From Liolophura sinensis (taxonomy: Eukaryota; Mollusca; Polyplacophora; Chitonida; Chitonidae): a DNA stretch of 64,000 nt. The stretch spans positions 8,915,504 to 8,979,503 of the forward strand of contig NC_088298.1 of NCBI RefSeq assembly GCF_032854445.1, in the 5' to 3' direction. Position numbers and translations under genes: made by a program. Positions 63,961 through 64,000 of this stretch are shown here, piece by piece. The notes under the pieces are model-generated. The model saw nothing but the letters and a program-made list of their open reading frames with translations, was not told where the DNA came from and did not search any database. Numbering within the stretch: position 1 is the stretch's first letter; the number at the start of each line of letters is the position of its first letter.

Positions 63961-64000
63961 GAAACAACAGTTGTGGTTTTGATCACTACATTATTTGAGC

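Noticed and set aside
63532-63986. Minus-strand ORFs at the right edge
   Set aside because: They overlap a decayed tRNA-derived SINE whose tail and B box are visible.

Overview
The window is animal nuclear DNA: AT-rich, with small exons, long introns, GT-AG splice sites, many tRNA-derived SINEs and an unusual load of minisatellites. Two traits suggest a marine lophotrochozoan, most likely a mollusc. SINE tails end in the type 'GAGTACGGCGTAAAACACC' + AATCAAATAAATAAATA, and the 13-mer AAGGGAGATAACT recurs. The species cannot be named from sequence alone. I see no bacterial genes, CRISPR array, intact tRNA/rRNA or retrovirus-like element.

Three genes are supported by exon-by-exon splice-phase agreement. 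(A) Plus strand, 2145-15791: the 3' part of a single-pass membrane protein, with a Thr/Pro-rich stalk, one TM exon and a short tail built from tiny phase 1-1 exons. The gene ends in a 48-bp coding-like tandem repeat. Its 5' part is outside the window or not recognised. (B) Minus strand, 46785 down to 21810: 18 coding exons whose lengths and phases all agree give a 788-residue protein. It has an Hsp90-like GHKL ATPase N-terminus, a transducer-like middle, a long coiled coil and a C-terminal IAP-type RING finger. I do not recognise a named family with this layout, and it is the main candidate for an undescribed system: an ATPase-gated ubiquitin ligase. (C) Plus strand, 57574-60551: a two-exon gene for a 167-residue nuclear C2H2 zinc-finger protein, with a CpG-containing upstream region carrying two E2F-like and two CACGTG motifs.

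Layout: 1-15.8 kb gene A, including a 3.9-kb TG-rich array and a 1.4-kb 27-bp array in one intron; 15.8-21.8 kb intergenic with 22-bp and 51-bp arrays and SINEs; 21.8-46.9 kb gene B, where most large introns hold their own private minisatellite; 46.9-57.3 kb mostly non-coding, with old dispersed repeats and a 3.5-kb satellite of 129-bp units showing a 774-bp higher-order repeat; 57.3-63.2 kb gene C with a long 3' UTR; the last 0.5 kb is a decayed SINE.

The genes do not look like a functional cluster. The most interesting structure outside the proteins is how repeats meet splice sites. A SINE duplicated the donor of gene B exon 17, and two minisatellites look seeded from gene B splice junctions (exon 13 donor, exon 6 acceptor). 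The 48-bp repeat of gene A carries an in-phase acceptor-like site in each unit.
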